DNA of 64,000 bases, taken from Liquidambar formosana. Taxonomy: Eukaryota > Streptophyta > Magnoliopsida > Saxifragales > Altingiaceae. Below are positions 24,156-34,810 of this stretch, piece by piece. Positions within the stretch are counted from its first letter, which is position 1, and each line of letters begins with the position of its first letter. The notes below the pieces were generated by a model. The model was not told the DNA's origin. It saw nothing but the letters and a program-made list of their open reading frames with translations, and searched no databases. Location: assembly GCA_039720395.1 (NCBI GenBank), contig CM077831.1, forward strand, positions 15,368,982 through 15,432,981. The letters are read 5' to 3'. The position numbers and the translations under genes are program-made.

Positions 24156-24388
24156 TCTTGATGATGGAGTTGGGTTTGTGAAAAATGGGTTTGATTTGGT
24201 TTGATTTTAAAAGATGATGTGAATTGGGTGTTTTGATTGTTAAATGGGTTTGATTTGTTGTTGTTTGATGTACATTTGATGTTTGGATTGAATGTTTTTG
24301 AATTAGGAATGAGAGAATGAGAGATGGAGAAGATGGAATGAGAGTTTAGAGAGAGAAACTCTCTAATTTTCAAATGAGAAGAATGAGG

Positions 24389-24393
24389 GAATG
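24389..24393 (+). repeat. target site duplication gaatg (left)
   Basis: gaatg precedes the LTR start at 24394 and recurs at 27105-27109 after the LTR end. Confidence 0.85.
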
Positions 24394-27104
24394 TGTGATA
24401 ACCCAAACACTTGCCTCCCTAATAATCAATTGATTAGTGTGATTATTATTATTATTGTTGTTGTCATAATTATAATTATTATTAATCACCGAAGCTTTAG
24501 GATATATATATAACAAAAATTACTAACTTATTATATTAATAGGATTAATGATGTAATTAATCCTTAAGATGAGGTCATTGCTTACATGGGAGGGGATAGG
24601 TGGCTAAATTTTATGAATTGCTGAAAAATAAAAGCAAAACAAAACAAAACAAAACAAACAGCCACGTTTGCTTAAGGAAAAAGGAAGGGGTTGCTTGGGG
24701 ACAAAGGGATAGAGAAGAATCTTCATAAATTAATGAGGGGAGACTTCCTTTGACTTGAGGGGGTATAAAAGGGCTAATTTTCAGCTCATTTTCGTGCTAT
24801 TTTGGGCTGCTAAGAGAGTGTAACAAAAGAGAGAAATAGAGAGAAAGAAAGAAGGAGAAAGAAGGGAGCTCAAACCAAGAAGTTTCAAAACATTTTTCTA
24901 CAAACCTGAGGTGAGATTTTTCATCTTTGAATGATATAGGATAGGTTCTAAAAGTTTCATGAGGATTGGTTGATGTTTGGATAATTTTTGGAGCTTCAAA
25001 GAAGCATCAATGGCTTCCCTCATACTTTGTTTGATTGGTTCTCTATGCACAGTAAATGAAACTTCATGAAATTTTTACCATAATTTTATGATACTATAGA
25101 GAAGTTTCTGTATAAATCTTAGGCTTTAACACCTTGTAGGTTGTGAGAGATAAATGGGACAACCCGAAACACAGATATGCAAATCTGTATGAATTCATAA
25201 CTTATTTTATTTTTCTGATATTTTTATAAGATTCTACATGAAAAACTAAGCAAAATGGGCTTTTGAATCATCGAAAAAGGTTGAGAAATGAATTAGTTAT
25301 GAATTTTCAAAGTTCTGATTAAATGTGGGAAAAATTCCAGACAGCAGCAGAATTTGGCTTTGCGCGGGGAAGAAGAAGGGTGAGTGTTTGAGTGTGGCAG
25401 CATGCACCATAGGCCACGTGTACCCTAGTGCAATTGGCTATGTGGGGCCCTCATTAGGTGTTGAAAATATTTTTAAAAATCTTATAAAAATACTAGAAAC
25501 TTATGTTTATAATTTTGTACCCATATGAGCATGATAACACGGGTTTCAAAAATTAGGAGACTTTAACCCTTTTGTGTAGCTTGTTTTCAAACTTTGACTA
25601 GCTCAAACAAAGTGTATAGAATTTCGATTGAGTTACGAATTGAACCATTGGATTCATATCAACAAAATTTACATAAGAGTATGTTTGAGGTAAAATGAAT
25701 GTTTTAATTTTGGGTATTATTTTATTCACATGTAAAACGACCATTTTACCCTTACTTACTAAAAATAGCTCAAATGGATTCCAAATTGAGTTTTGTTTGA
25801 ACCTATGTAATTTCTATAAGAAGTACTTCAGGGACTTTTTATTAACATTTTTATGATGTCATCATAATTCTCATATTTTTATATTTGCAATATAACCCCT
25901 GAACTTATGAAAAATTCTAAAATTTCATCAAACTGAATATTTGGCTTTAAGATTTATGTTGAGTAGTTTGATTAAGATTGTTAATGGTGGTGGAGCATAA
26001 TATGAATGATAATTCATATTCATAATTGAATGTTGAAATATTATTGAGATTAATTAGTGCATGTGCATGATATTAGCATCCATATGTTGAGCGATATGAT
26101 TATTAATACATGTACAAACATGTACCAAGTTATTCAGTGATCTGTTTATGTGAAGTTGAATGCTTATACTTGTGATTGAGATTAAGATGTTGAGATGAGA
26201 AACAAGCATGTATAAATCTATTTTGTGACATGTTTATGTGGAGTTGCTTATACTTGTAACTGAGATTGAAATGTTGAGATGTTGAGATGAGACGACCGGG
26301 TTGAGAAAGCCCTGCAGTTAGTGCACTAATATGCTACTCCATTTTTTAGGGCAAGAGGCCAGTGGGGTAGCATACACACATGATGAGCGGTGTGTGCTGT
26401 GGTCGTAGATAGTATATCCTGTATGAGCAAACAGGTATGCTATAATTGTTTTTGCAGGTTGCAGCAGGCAACAGAGGCACAGGTACGTGCAAATTTTATA
26501 TGCTTGAGTGGCATAACTTTTGAGAAGTGCTAATAACATCATTGGAGTATGAGATGTTACAAAGATGCTGTTACATGTAAGATGAGTTGTTACATACTAA
26601 TGTTAAGTATAGATGTTGTTACATGTAAGATGAGTTGTTGTATACAAATTTTATATGCTTGAGTAGCATAAATTTTGAGAAATGCTATTAACATCATTGC
26701 AGTATGAGATGTTACAGAGATGCTGTTAAATGTACGATGAGCTGTTGTATACTAATGTTAAGCATTCATGGATGAATTATCTCACTGAGCCGTGGTATGC
26801 TCACCCTTTTATTAAAAATTATTTTTCAGGATTTGGAAATTGTGAGCTGTTGAGAAGACATAAATAGAAGAGCATATTTTCCTGATTCAATAGTTGTTTA
26901 GTTTTGATAAGTTGACATATGTGATGTAATATCAAACAGTGATACATTGTAATAATTATAATTTCGTATATAAGGTAATAAAGAAATTAATATTTATGTG
27001 AAGTAATATTTGTCAACATGGTGTCTCTTGGAGAATGAATGGATAAGGTTTTGAGTTGTCACTACCTCACTAGGCTTTAGCAAAGCTATTTTTGGGGCGT
27101 GACA
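24394..27104 (+). mobile_element. solo LTR, chromovirus-like
   Basis: This is a 2.7-kb unit beginning TGTGATAACCC and ending GGGGCGTGACA, flanked by gaatg. It has no interior and no partner LTR in the window. A TATA box (gtataaaagg, 24761-24770) points to + orientation. Termini of this kind are typical of Tekay/Del-type chromoviruses. It split the 5' leader of the antisense PMD gene. Confidence 0.85.
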
Positions 27105-27129
27105 GAATGAGTGTGCAAGCATGGGTTTA

Positions 27130-27142
27130 AAAACCCAGAATT
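27130..27142 (-). promoter_or_regulatory. TATA-like box of the antisense PMD gene
   Basis: The minus strand reads GTTTTTAAACCC. Subtracting the solo LTR leaves a leader of about 260 bases to the ATG. The second gene copy has a TATA box (43984-43990) and a leader of about 240 bases, and both leaders share a gagagtttctctctct run. Confidence 0.45.
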
Positions 27143-27156
27143 TTTTCCTTGGTAGG

Positions 27157-27235
27157 CTCGGGTTACCGTCCCCCCTAGACGGTTAGCCGTCTTGCCCTAG
27201 ACGGCTGACCATCTGAGGACAGATGGTCACCCTAG
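27157..27235. promoter_or_regulatory. multi-hairpin promoter module, copy 2
   Basis: Outer arms are ctcgggttacc and ggtcaccctag. The inner hairpin AGACGG-ttag-CCGTCT (27177-27192) is perfect, and the second is AGACGG-ctga-CCATCT (27199-27214). It lies upstream of the antisense PMD gene. Confidence 0.75.
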
Positions 27236-27504
27236 CCCGCTTTGCCCTTTTGCCCCGTCTCGCACGCTTGCGACCTCTAAACTTCTCCAAATTGACTTTA
27301 TGTTCAATTTTTGACTATGGGATGAATATATCCCCCAAGTTTATCAAGTTTCAATGAAATTTTTGAATCTTGGGTGATTGTATTTACCCACATAACGAGA
27401 AATTGTTATGGCTATGATAAATAGCTTTCTCGTGAAATGAGCTTGGTGTCGAATAGATTGGCTTTCAAGTCTTGGAATTTAATTCTCTATATGATGATAG
27501 TGAT
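27236..27504. other. spacer between module and tandem array
   Basis: AT-rich sequence with degenerate pieces of the neighbouring array; no gene is visible. Confidence 0.4.
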
Positions 27505-28312
27505 ATCATATCATGTGATAAAGATAATTTCACATTAAATGAATTGCTAATCATGTGATAAAGATAATTTCACATGAAATGACGACTCATAAGTCATGCT
27601 AGTTACGAAGTAACTTGCTATCTTTATGAAATTAGCATGAAATGCTCTTTGCTTTTTGATCAATTGACTTTCAATTCAATGTCATATCATGTGATAAAGA
27701 TAATTTCACATGAAATGACATGAAATAAGCTTAATTTTCATTCAATTAACTCTCAATTCAATGTTATTTCATGTGATAAAGACAATTTCACATGAAATGA
27801 TAATCAATGAACTTGATTTTGAGTTGAATGACTCTCAATTCAATGTTATTTCATGTGATAAAGACAATTTCACATGAAATGATAATCAATGAACTTGATT
27901 TTGAGTTGAATGACTCTCAATTCAATGTTATTTCATGTGATAAAGATAATTTCACATGAAATGATAAGAAATGAACTTGATTTTGAGTTGAATGACTCTC
28001 AATTCAATGTTATTGCTTGTGATAAAGACAATTTCACATGAAATGATAAGAAATGAACTTGATTTTGAGTTGAATGACTCTCAATTCAATGTTATTTCAT
28101 GTGATAAAGATAATTTCACATGAAATGATAAGAAATGAACTTGATTTTGAGTTAAATGACTTTCGATTCATTATGATATCATGTGATAAAGATAATTTCA
28201 CATGAAATGATAAGAAATAAGCTTGATTTTGAATCAATTAACTTGCAATTGGATCTCATATCATGTGATAACGATAATTTCACATGAATTGATGATACAT
28301 GAGTTATGAAAT
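27505..28312. repeat. 82-bp tandem repeat with dyad core
   Basis: atgtgata phrases start at 27771, 27853, 27935, 28017, 28099, 28181 and 28263, exactly 82 bases apart; earlier units at 27512, 27553 and 27689 are irregular. Most units carry the dyad TTTCATGTGA...TCACATGAAA. The array sits in the gypsy 3' non-coding region, a place known in Ogre/Tat elements to generate satellites. Confidence 0.9.
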
Positions 28313-29453
28313 TGTAACGCCCCAAAATTTATAAACCTTAACACATACAATTTTTATGAGCTCCGTACAAATAAATATTTTCAAAAATACATTCCTTTCA
28401 AAATACAGAGTATTGCGCAGCTGTGGGTAGCCATGGTTAACCCAAAACTCATCATCAATATACATTGGCCAACCAAATGAATAAAATTACATCAGCTTTA
28501 AATAAAAATAAATGTACGTGATAACTTCTCCAAATCTCGACCCCAATTCTACTACGTGCCGCCAACAATTATCACCTGAAAATATATTGGGGTGAGCAAA
28601 CAACTGCCCAGTAGGAAATCAAATTCCTATACAATAAATAATGTTTCAAAATCACATACAAGCATTTATATATTCAAAATAATATATAAATTAATCAAAT
28701 AATACGAACTCCAAATCATAAACCTCAAATATAATCTCTATGAAATCAACCATCATAAACCTCAAATATATCACCATCAAGAATTATCACCTTACATAAA
28801 TCAAATCTTAACATATGCTTCAAAATAATCATTATTTACCATACAAGAATTAAACCCCCTACCTCAAAAATAAGTGAATAAAATAAGTCGGATTAAAACT
28901 TCCCATGCTCCAACCGATGGACCATCCAGCCACTGCCTCTCTCGGCTTCTCCCTTCCTCTTTCTCCCCTTCTTATTTCTTTCCTTCTCTTCTCTATTTAT
29001 TTCTTCTCTTCCGTCCTTTCCTCCTTCTCTCTCTCTCTTCATTATTTCTTCTTTTCTTTCTTCTACACCTACTTCCCACCTTTTCTTCTTTTCTTCCTTC
29101 TTTTCCTATGTTCCCACGCCACTGGCCACTTTTCTTTTTTTTTTTATTTCTTCTTTTGACTTTTCTATCCTCTTTTTCATCTTATACCTTCTTTTCTTAT
29201 TCCAGCGAAAGCTAATCTTCATTCTTTACTCTTTTCTTTTTTTTTTTTCTATTCTGTTTGTTTCTTCTTCGTCTTTTCCTTCCTTCACCTATATATATAT
29301 ATCACAAATTAATTATCCTTTTCCATCCAAAGCAATTTAATGCAATATATCCCAACATTCAACTAACCTCAACAATATTTAAAATTATCCTCCTGTGTAC
29401 AATTCCACTAAATATACACGTAAAATAAATTAATAAATATTCAGGGTATTACA
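28313..29453 (-). repeat. LTR copy a of the chromovirus derivative
   Basis: About 1.14 kb, near-identical to copies b and c. It contains a pyrimidine-rich block whose Phe/Ser-rich open frame (28874-29215) is composition only. Confidence 0.9.
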
Positions 29454-29934
29454 TTCCACCACCCTTAAAAGAAATTTCGTCCTCGAAATTTGAATAACCT
29501 CAGATTAAATACTTATTGGTTATACCACTATGCTTCCGCTGCAAAACTCTGATTTTAAAAGAGCTCATAAATAAAACAAAAATTTTCTATTCTCAAGAAA
29601 ACAATTTTTTTCTAAAATAGGTATTGTATTTTCTCATCAAGAATTTTCAAATAAACCACAAGTACCACACACGGTACGTACTAACTCAACCATGCCATCT
29701 CATATAAAACAATACCTTCATTTTCCCAGATCTTGGACTTGTCCGCTTTTGATGTGAAATATGTGACTCATCCCTCAACCTCACCCTCACCCTATTGAGC
29801 CTATTGGGACTGTTGGGACTATTGGTTCACTCAACCTCACCCTCACCCTCACCCTCCTTGGGCCTATTGGGACTGTTGGTCCTATTGGGACTATTGCCAC
29901 ATCATCTCCCATCCAAAAGTCAGAGTCGTCCTTA

Positions 29935-29946
29935 GCTCTGATACCA
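29935..29946 (-). promoter_or_regulatory. primer-binding site, interior 1
   Basis: The minus strand reads TGGTATCAGAGC (preceded by two T) next to LTR copy b. Confidence 0.85.
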
Positions 29947-29949
29947 AAT

Positions 29950-31089
29950 TGTAACGCCCCAAAATTTATAAACCTTAACACGTACAATTTTTATGAGCTC
30001 CGTACGAATAAATATTTTCAAAAATACATTCCTTTCAAAATACAGAGTATTGCGCAGCTGCGGGTAGCCATGGTTAACCCAAAACTCATCATCAATATAC
30101 ATTGGCCAACCAAATGAATAAAATTACATCAGCTTTAAATAAAAATAAATGTACGTGATAACTTCTCCAAATCTCGACCCCAATTCTACTACGTGCCGCC
30201 AACAATTATCACCTGAAAATATATTGGGGTGAGCAAACAACTGCCCAGTAGGAAATCAAATTCCTATACAATAAATAATGTTTCAAAATCACATACAAGC
30301 ATTTATATATTCAAAATAATATATAAATTAATCAAATAATACGAACTCCAAATCATAAACCTCAAATATAATCTCTATGAAATCAACCATCATAAACCTC
30401 AAATATATCACCATCAAGAATTATCACCTTACATAAATCAAATCTTAACATATGCTTCAAAATAATCATCATTTACCATACAAGAATTAAACCCCCTACC
30501 TCAAAAATAAGTGAATAAAATAAGTCGGATTAAAACTTCCCATGCTCCAACCGATGGACCGTCCAGCCACTGCCTCTCTCGGCTTCTCCCTTCCTCTTTC
30601 TCCCCTTCTTATTTCTTTCCTTCTCTTCTCTATTTATTTCTTCTCTTCCGTCCTTTCCTCCTTCTCTCTTTCTCTTCATTATTTCTTCTTTTCTTTCTTC
30701 TACACCTACTTCCCACCTTTTCTTCTTTTCTTCCTTCTTTTCCTATGTTCCCACGCCACTGGCCACTTTTCTTTTTTTTTTTATTTCTTCTTTTGACTTT
30801 TCTATCCTCTTTTTCATCTTATACCTTCTTTTCTTATTCCAGCGAAAGCTAATCTTCATTCTTTACTCTTTTCTTTTTTTTTTTCTATTCTGTTTGTTTC
30901 TTCTTCGTCTTTTCCTTCCTTCACCTATATATATATATCACAAATTAATTATCCTTTTCCATCCAAAGCAATTTAATGCAATATATCCCAACATTCAACT
31001 AACCTCAACAATATTTAAAATTATCCTCCTGTGTACAATTCCACTAAATATACACGTAAAATAAATTAATAAATATTCAGGGTATTACA
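29950..31089 (-). repeat. LTR copy b of the chromovirus derivative
   Basis: This is the middle LTR, shared between the two interiors. Confidence 0.9.
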
Positions 31090-31570
31090 TTCCACCACCC
31101 TTAAAAGAAATTTCGTCCTCGAAATTTGAATAACCTCAGATTAAATACTTATTGGTTATACCACTATGCTTCCGCTGCAAAACTCTGATTTTAAAATAGC
31201 TCATAAATAAAACAAAAATTTTCTATTCTCAAGAAAACAATTTTTTTCTAAAATAGGTATTGTATTTTCTCATCAAGAATTTTCAAATAAACCACAAGTA
31301 CCACACACGGTACGTACTAACTCAACCATGCCATCTCATATAAAACAATACCTTCATTTTCCCAGATCTTGGACTTGTCCGCTTTTGATGTGAAATATGT
31401 GACTCATCCCTCAACCTCACCCTCACCCTATTGAGCCTATTGGGACTGTTGGGACTATTGGTTCACTCAACCTCACCCTCACCCTCACCCTCCTTGGGCC
31501 TATTGGGACTGTTGGTCCTATTGGGACTATTGCCACATCATCTCCCATCCAAAAGTCAGAGTCGTCCTTA

Positions 31571-31582
31571 GCTCTGATACCA
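31571..31582 (-). promoter_or_regulatory. primer-binding site, interior 2
   Basis: Same TGGTATCAGAGC next to LTR copy c, which is the 5' LTR in the minus orientation. Confidence 0.85.
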
Positions 31583-31585
31583 AAT

Positions 31586-32725
31586 TGTAACGCCCCAAAA
31601 TTTATAAACCTTAACACGTACAATTTTTATGAGCTCCGTACAAATAAATATTTTCAAAAATACATTCCTTTCAAAATACAGAGTATTGCGCAGCTGCGGG
31701 TAGCCATGGTTAACCCAAAACTCATCATCAATATACATTGGCCAACCAAATGAATAAAATTACATCAGCTTTAAATAAAAATAAATGTACGTGATAACTT
31801 CTCCAAATCTCGACCCCAATTCTACTACGTGCCGCCAACAATTATCACCTGAAAATATATTGGGGTGAGCAAACAACTGCCCAGTAGGAAATCAAATTCC
31901 TATACAATAAATAATGTTTCAAAATCACATACAAGCATTTATATATTCAAAATAATATATAAATTAATCAAATAATACGAACTCCAAATCATAAACCTCA
32001 AATATAATCTCTATGAAATCAACCATCATAAACCTCAAATATATCACCATCAAGAATTATCACCTTACATAAATCAAATCTTAACATATGCTTCAAAATA
32101 ATCATCATTTACCATACAAGAATTAAACCCCCTACCTCAAAAATAAGTGAATAAAATAAGTCGGATTAAAACTTCCCATGCTCCAACCGATGGACCGTCC
32201 AGCCACTGCCTCTCTCGGCTTCTCCCTTCCTCTTTCTCCCCTTCTTATTTCTTTCCTTCTCTTCTCTATTTATTTCTTCTCTTCCGTCCTTTCCTCCTTC
32301 TCTCTCTCTCTTCATTATTTCTTCTTTTCTTTCTTCTACACCTACTTCCCACCTTTTCTTCTTTTCTTCCTTCTTTTCCTATGTTCCCACGCCACTGGCC
32401 ACTTTTCTTTTTTTTTTTATTTCTTCTTTTGACTTTTCTATCCTCTTTTTCATCTTATACCTTCTTTTCTTATTCCACCGAAAGCTAATCTTCATTCTTT
32501 ATTCTTTTCTCTTTTTTTTTCTATTCTGTTTGTTTCTTCTTCGTCTTTTCCTTCCTTCACCTATATATATATATCACAAATTAATTATCCTTTTCCATCC
32601 AAAGCAATTTAATGCAATATATCGCAACATTCAACTAACCTCAACAATATTTAAAATTATCCTCCTGTGTACAATTCCACTAAATATACACGTAAAATAA
32701 ATTAATAAATATTCAGGGTATTACA
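31586..32725 (-). repeat. LTR copy c of the chromovirus derivative
   Basis: Outer 5' LTR in the minus orientation; it ends at 32725 beside the gaaat duplication. Confidence 0.9.
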
Positions 32726-33390
32726 GAAATAACTCACTATCTTTGCTATTCCTACTGAAAGTGGCATGAAATCATGTGATAACAATAATTTCACATGAAA
32801 TGATGATTCATGAGTTATGAAATAACTCACTATCCTTGCTATTTCCACTGAAAGTGGCATGAAATCATATGATAACGATAATTTCACATGAAATGATGAT
32901 CCATGAGTTATGAAATAACTCACTGTCTTTGCTATTCCCACTGAAAGTGGCATGAAATCATGTGATAACGATAATTTCACATGAAATAATGATTCATGAG
33001 TTATGAAATAACTCACTATCCTTACTATTCCCACTGAAAGTGGCATAAAATCATGTGATAATGATAATTTCACATGAAATGATGATTCATGAGTTATGAA
33101 ATAACTCACTATCCTTACTATTTCCACTGAAAGTGGCACGAAATCATGTGATAACGATAATTTCACATGAAATGATGATTCATGAGTTATGAAATAACTC
33201 ACTATCCTTACTATTTCCACTGAAAGTGGCATGAAATCATGTGATAACGATAATTTCACATGAAATGATGATTCATGAGTTATGAAATAACTCACTATCT
33301 TTGCTATTTCCACTGAAAGTGGCATAAAATCGTGTGCTAATGATAATTTCACATGAAATGATGGTTGAAATAACTCACTATCTTTGTTAT
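32726..33390. repeat. 93-bp tandem repeat with the same dyad core
   Basis: About seven units, with the phrase (a)tgtgataa at 32774, 32868, 32960, 33053, 33146, 33239 and 33332 (spacing 92-94). The units share the CATGTGA...TCACATG dyad with the 82-bp array but have a different remainder (ctatcc/tttgctatt, ctgaaagtggcat). Because 93 is divisible by three, the minus strand shows a 245-codon open frame made of 31-residue repeats (33439-32702). Confidence 0.88.
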
Positions 33391-33824
33391 TCCCAATGAA
33401 ATTGGCATGAAATGCACTTGGTTTTGAATTGATGGACATTCAATTCAATGATGAATTCACATAAAATGATGACCTATGAGTGTTACTTGTTATGAAATAA
33501 CTTATTTTGAGAATTTCCAATGCAATTGGTAGGATACCTTGTGATGCACTAGTGCAACTAGCTTTGCATCATGAGAAGACCATGTGGATATCACTAATGC
33601 AATTAGTGCATGGTAAAGGCATTTTCATGAGCGCACCAACGAATGTTAGCATGCAATCAATTATTTACTTCGATGAAATCGTCACGCGCTTAGATATGGC
33701 GAAGTCTATCCTTATGGTTCCATTTGAGTTCGTTGGTAGCAATGAGATTAATCCATCGAACAAAAATGGGTTGTTCTTTTATCATTGGCTCACAAGTGAA
33801 ACTTGTTCACCAATGAGGGGCTTC
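33391..33824 (+). other. gypsy 3' non-coding region up to the polypurine tract
   Basis: Short imperfect repeats give way to unique sequence. The stretch aatgaggggcttc just before the LTR is a plausible polypurine tract. A 114-codon open frame (33507-33851) crosses the LTR border and is not credible as a gene. Confidence 0.5.
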
Positions 33825-34535
33825 TGTCACACCCTATTTTCGTCACCTTAGCTAGGACATATCATTTCATGTAGGATTTTGAGTCCTTTTTTAGTCTAGT
33901 CTTTTGCATTGAGTTTCTATGGCATTGAATATCATGTGTATGAATTTTGAAGTGATTCGGAGTTCATTTCGATAGTCAATAAGAACTTTTGCGACTTTAA
34001 GGGCATAATCGTCTTTTAAGCTGTATATTTTCCATTTGACATTGGAATGAATCCCGAGTCATTCCCTCGAGTTCATATGAGTACATAGAGTCTATATATA
34101 GGTTCAATTTCATGAACTGATGGTTTAAGATCAATTCGGCTCATAGTGGTTTGGGTTGGCTAAAAGACCCTTTCTTGGTTTGCTCAAATTGACTCACAAG
34201 ACCCAATCAATTTTCTCTCATTTAGCTTCAATTGGGCTTTATTTACATCCTAGGTATATTTAAAAAGGTCGATTTTCGATTTAGAAAGCATTTGGTTCAA
34301 CCTTGTGTACAAACCCAGCTTAGCGACGGTGAGGCACCATAGTTAACCACCTTTGTAAAACCTAACCATGCACCCATGGTTTAGGATTTTTTTTTATCCT
34401 AAAATGCTTAAAAATGTGTTCCCCTTCGAAATACGGTCATTTTGGCTTTTATTTCGTCAAAATCAGACTTAATTTGAACATTTTAGGACTTCTGAAACAA
34501 GTAGGAGTCAAAACCGGAGTGAAATAAGGAGAGCC

Positions 34536-34615
34536 CTCGGGTAACCATCCGAGGCTGGACGGTCAGCCGTCCAAGCCCAGACGGCTGACTGACCAGGCCT
34601 AGTTGGTCACCCGAG
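34536..34615. promoter_or_regulatory. multi-hairpin promoter module, copy 3 (LTR U3)
   Basis: 80 bases. Arms are ctcgggtaacc and ggtcacccgag. The inner hairpin GGACGG-tcag-CCGTCC (34557-34572) is perfect. It lies about 185 bases upstream of the LTR TATA box. Confidence 0.8.
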
Positions 34616-34800
34616 AGACTCCGTCTTCAACTAAAATTCTGACGCTCTCTCCCTCTTTTGACGGTTTCCTCTGCCATTACAACTTGTTTCCACTTAGGAT
34701 TGTGTAAGATTGAGTTGTTTGAGCACCAATAGAGTCTCTAATAGCCCTAGGATCATTGTTTAATGAATTAATCTTAGCCATTGGTTCATGGGGTCAGTTC

Positions 34801-34810
34801 TCTATATAAA
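34801..34810 (+). promoter_or_regulatory. LTR TATA box
   Basis: ctatataaag, the counterpart of the box at 31-38. Confidence 0.65.

Larger units (their letters stand above)
28313..32725 (-). mobile_element. three-LTR tandem, non-autonomous chromovirus derivative
   Basis: The structure is LTR-interior-LTR-interior-LTR, flanked by gaaat (28308-28312 and 32726-32730). LTRs are 28313-29453, 29950-31089 and 31586-32725 (about 1140 bp). Interiors are 29454-29949 and 31090-31585 (496 bp each). All copies are nearly identical. Orientation is minus: LTRs start TGTAATACCC and end GGGGCGTTACA, followed by an initiator tRNA-Met PBS. The interior keeps only the PBS side and, at its far end, a chromovirus-type pol tail (FEDEISFKGGG then stop) running into the LTR. 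No gag or pol domains remain, so it depended on a partner element. Confidence 0.9.

Noticed and set aside
27505..28312. Evenly spaced repeats with dyads, CRISPR-like at first glance
   Set aside because: The whole 82-base unit repeats and there are no variable spacers; the sequence is a eukaryotic retrotransposon 3' region.
28874..29215. 113-codon Phe/Ser/Leu-rich open frame, repeated at 30511 and 32147
   Set aside because: It lies in the pyrimidine-rich part of the chromovirus LTR on the strand opposite to its transcription. Composition alone explains it.
29787..29987. Minus-strand frame with GPTVPIGP repeats, also at 31423
   Set aside because: It crosses the LTR/PBS border and consists of minisatellite words; no gag similarity.
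33507..33851. 114-codon plus-strand frame before the 3' LTR
   Set aside because: It crosses the LTR boundary and has no recognisable domain.
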